Program-made: the position numbers and the translations under genes
In this document: positions 5,171 through 6,063 of the stretch, one piece after another
Position numbering within the stretch: position 1 is the first letter of the stretch
Layout: each line of letters opens with the position of its first letter
Assembly: GCA_937891325.1 (NCBI GenBank)
Contig: CALAFU010000137.1
Location: forward strand, 1-6,063
Source of the DNA: an uncultured Candidatus Melainabacteria bacterium
Lineage (GTDB): Bacteria; Cyanobacteriota; Vampirovibrionia; Gastranaerophilales; Gastranaerophilaceae
Direction of reading: 5' to 3'
Length of the DNA: 6,063 bases
Notes under the pieces: model-generated
What the model saw: only the letters and a program-made list of their open reading frames with translations
What the model was told of the DNA's origin: nothing
Databases searched by the model: none

Positions 5171-6063
5171 AATTTTTGATAAGGTATTAAAACATAATCT
5201 GTATCTTTTATTTGAACCTGTTCATCTAATAATTTTGTCAAAGAGCCTAATTCTACTCTTGGGTTTGTAAAAATGTTTGTTGGAACAACGTAAAAATAAA
5301 TGTAATTTATCAAAATCCACACTGAAAATAGCACAATATGCAATCTTTTCCAATTTATCAAACTCAAACCGTAACAAGCTGAACACATTATTACTGAATA
5401 AATTATTGTAGAATATCTTGTTAGGAATGCCATTTTTCCGATTGATGCAAGTAGTAATGATACTATTAAAAACATCAATGACGGGATTAAAAAGAAATAT
5501 AATAATTTATTTTTTGAAAACAAACTTCTTATAAATCCGACAAGCCCAATAAAAATAGGGATTGCAACAAGTACAAAATAACTTGGCATTTTCATATTGT
5601 CAAAGATATTTCCGTAAACATTGATTTCTCTTGTCATTAATTGATAATTTTCACTTGAAAAATAAGTTTCCAACATATCAAAAAGAACTTTCCAATCAAA
5701 AAAATAAATATCTCGAGTAAATGAGCAGATTTCACTATTAAAAACAAGCGTATTATAAATCATTATTGCAATTACAGGAATTGAAACAAGCAACAAAATA
5801 GAAAAATATTTTGCCATTTCAAGCATTTTATCTCTACATTTCAAGGCTAAATAAATAATAGCAAAAAGCGCATACATAAGTGTTAGCATGCCTGTTGCAC
5901 TAAAGGTATAAATTAAAAGTGCATGTGATATAATAAATGCCCAAATGTATTTTTTATCAAAGGTTTCAAGCATTTTGGCAAAACAAAAAGCGCTCAAAAG
6001 TGATAAAACAAAAACTAAACCATAAAATCTAACTTCAACCGAATAATAAATTCCCCACGCGTT
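5167..6063 (-). CDS. GT39-like (PMT/ArnT-type) polytopic glycosyltransferase, 5' end outside the window
   Basis: The frame is open to the window edge, giving 298 residues; the in-frame TTG at 5997 is internal, not a credible start. The edge-proximal part reads WGIYYSVEVRFYGLVFVLSLLS, matching the GT39/GT-C pattern of Tyr-x-x-E-x-R-x-Tyr at the foot of a membrane helix. These integral membrane enzymes transfer sugars from polyprenyl-phosphate donors to lipids, glycans or proteins on the outer face of the cytoplasmic membrane. Hydrophobic segments lie at about 14-32, 39-74 (probably two helices), 86-108, 161-182, 188-210, 217-236 and 242-261, with a hydrophilic loop at 109-160; a TRY motif (215-217) opens a helix as in relatives ending 'RYxxPxxP'. 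After the last helix a short soluble stretch ends abruptly at PYQKL, where the family normally continues. The donor-binding N-terminal loop with its acidic residues is outside the window, so activity and acceptor cannot be judged. Strongly AT-rich. Overlaps the next ORF by four bases. Confidence 0.75.
   Translation of the reverse strand, partial: NAWGIYYSVEVRFYGLVFVLSLLSAFCFAKMLETFDKKYIWAFIISHALLIYTFSATGMLTLMYALFAIIYLALKCRDKMLEMAKYFSILLLVSIPVIAIMIYNTLVFNSEICSFTRDIYFFDWKVLFDMLETYFSSENYQLMTREINVYGNIFDNMKMPSYFVLVAIPIFIGLVGFIRSLFSKNKLLYFFLIPSLMFLIVSLLLASIGKMAFLTRYSTIIYSVIMCSACYGLSLINWKRLHIVLFSVWILINYIYFYVVPTNIFTNPRVELGSLTKLLDEQVQIKDTDYVLIPYQKL

Noticed and set aside
5167..5997. TTG at 5997 as the true start of the membrane glycosyltransferase
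   Set aside because: The frame continues without a stop to the window edge, and the upstream 22 residues carry the GT39-like YYSVEVRFY motif, so the gene clearly begins outside.

Overview
The window is AT-rich and every supported gene lies on the minus strand, so transcription runs from the high-coordinate end to the low end. A Skp/OmpH-like periplasmic chaperone with a signal peptide implies a cell with an outer membrane. A GatB of cyanobacterial flavour encoded away from gatA and gatC, low GC, WG repeats and a GT39-type glycosyltransferase together suggest a host-associated non-photosynthetic cyanobacterial relative (Gastranaerophilales/'Melainabacteria'). That placement is an inference from protein style, not a proof.

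Layout in the direction of transcription: (1) 6063-5167, the C-terminal two thirds of a polytopic GT39-like membrane glycosyltransferase whose 5' end lies outside the window, followed with an ATGA overlap by (2) 5170-4727, a 147-aa soluble ORF that looks like the severed C-terminal domain of the same protein; a single missing base in an A5 run explains the split. (3) A 40-base imperfect AT-rich hairpin covers that gene's stop codon, and a weak extended -10 sits in front of gatB. (4) 4679-3237, gatB, complete. (5) 3211-2144, a stand-alone SIS-domain protein matching the isomerase half of GlmS, without the glutaminase half. (6) 2122-1073, a membrane-anchored protein of eight full and one partial WG repeats, with an unusual cysteine pattern. 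Genes 4-6 are separated by only 25 and 21 bases and each has a good Shine-Dalgarno sequence, so they are probably one operon. (7) A 101-base gap with a possible promoter and a small palindrome, then (8) 971-510, the Skp/OmpH-like chaperone, and (9) 486-1, the N-terminal 162 residues of a DHH-family phosphoesterase cut by the window edge. Genes 8 and 9 are 23 bases apart and probably co-transcribed.

Functionally the region mixes housekeeping translation (gatB), sugar-phosphate chemistry (SIS protein), envelope biogenesis (Skp/OmpH, the anchored WG protein, GT39) and a DHH phosphohydrolase. I see no mobile element, CRISPR array, tRNA or rRNA, and no clear novel multi-gene system. The points most worth following up are the split glycosyltransferase, the Trp-to-Cys exchanges in the WG repeats, and the glutaminase-less GlmS-like enzyme next to gatB.
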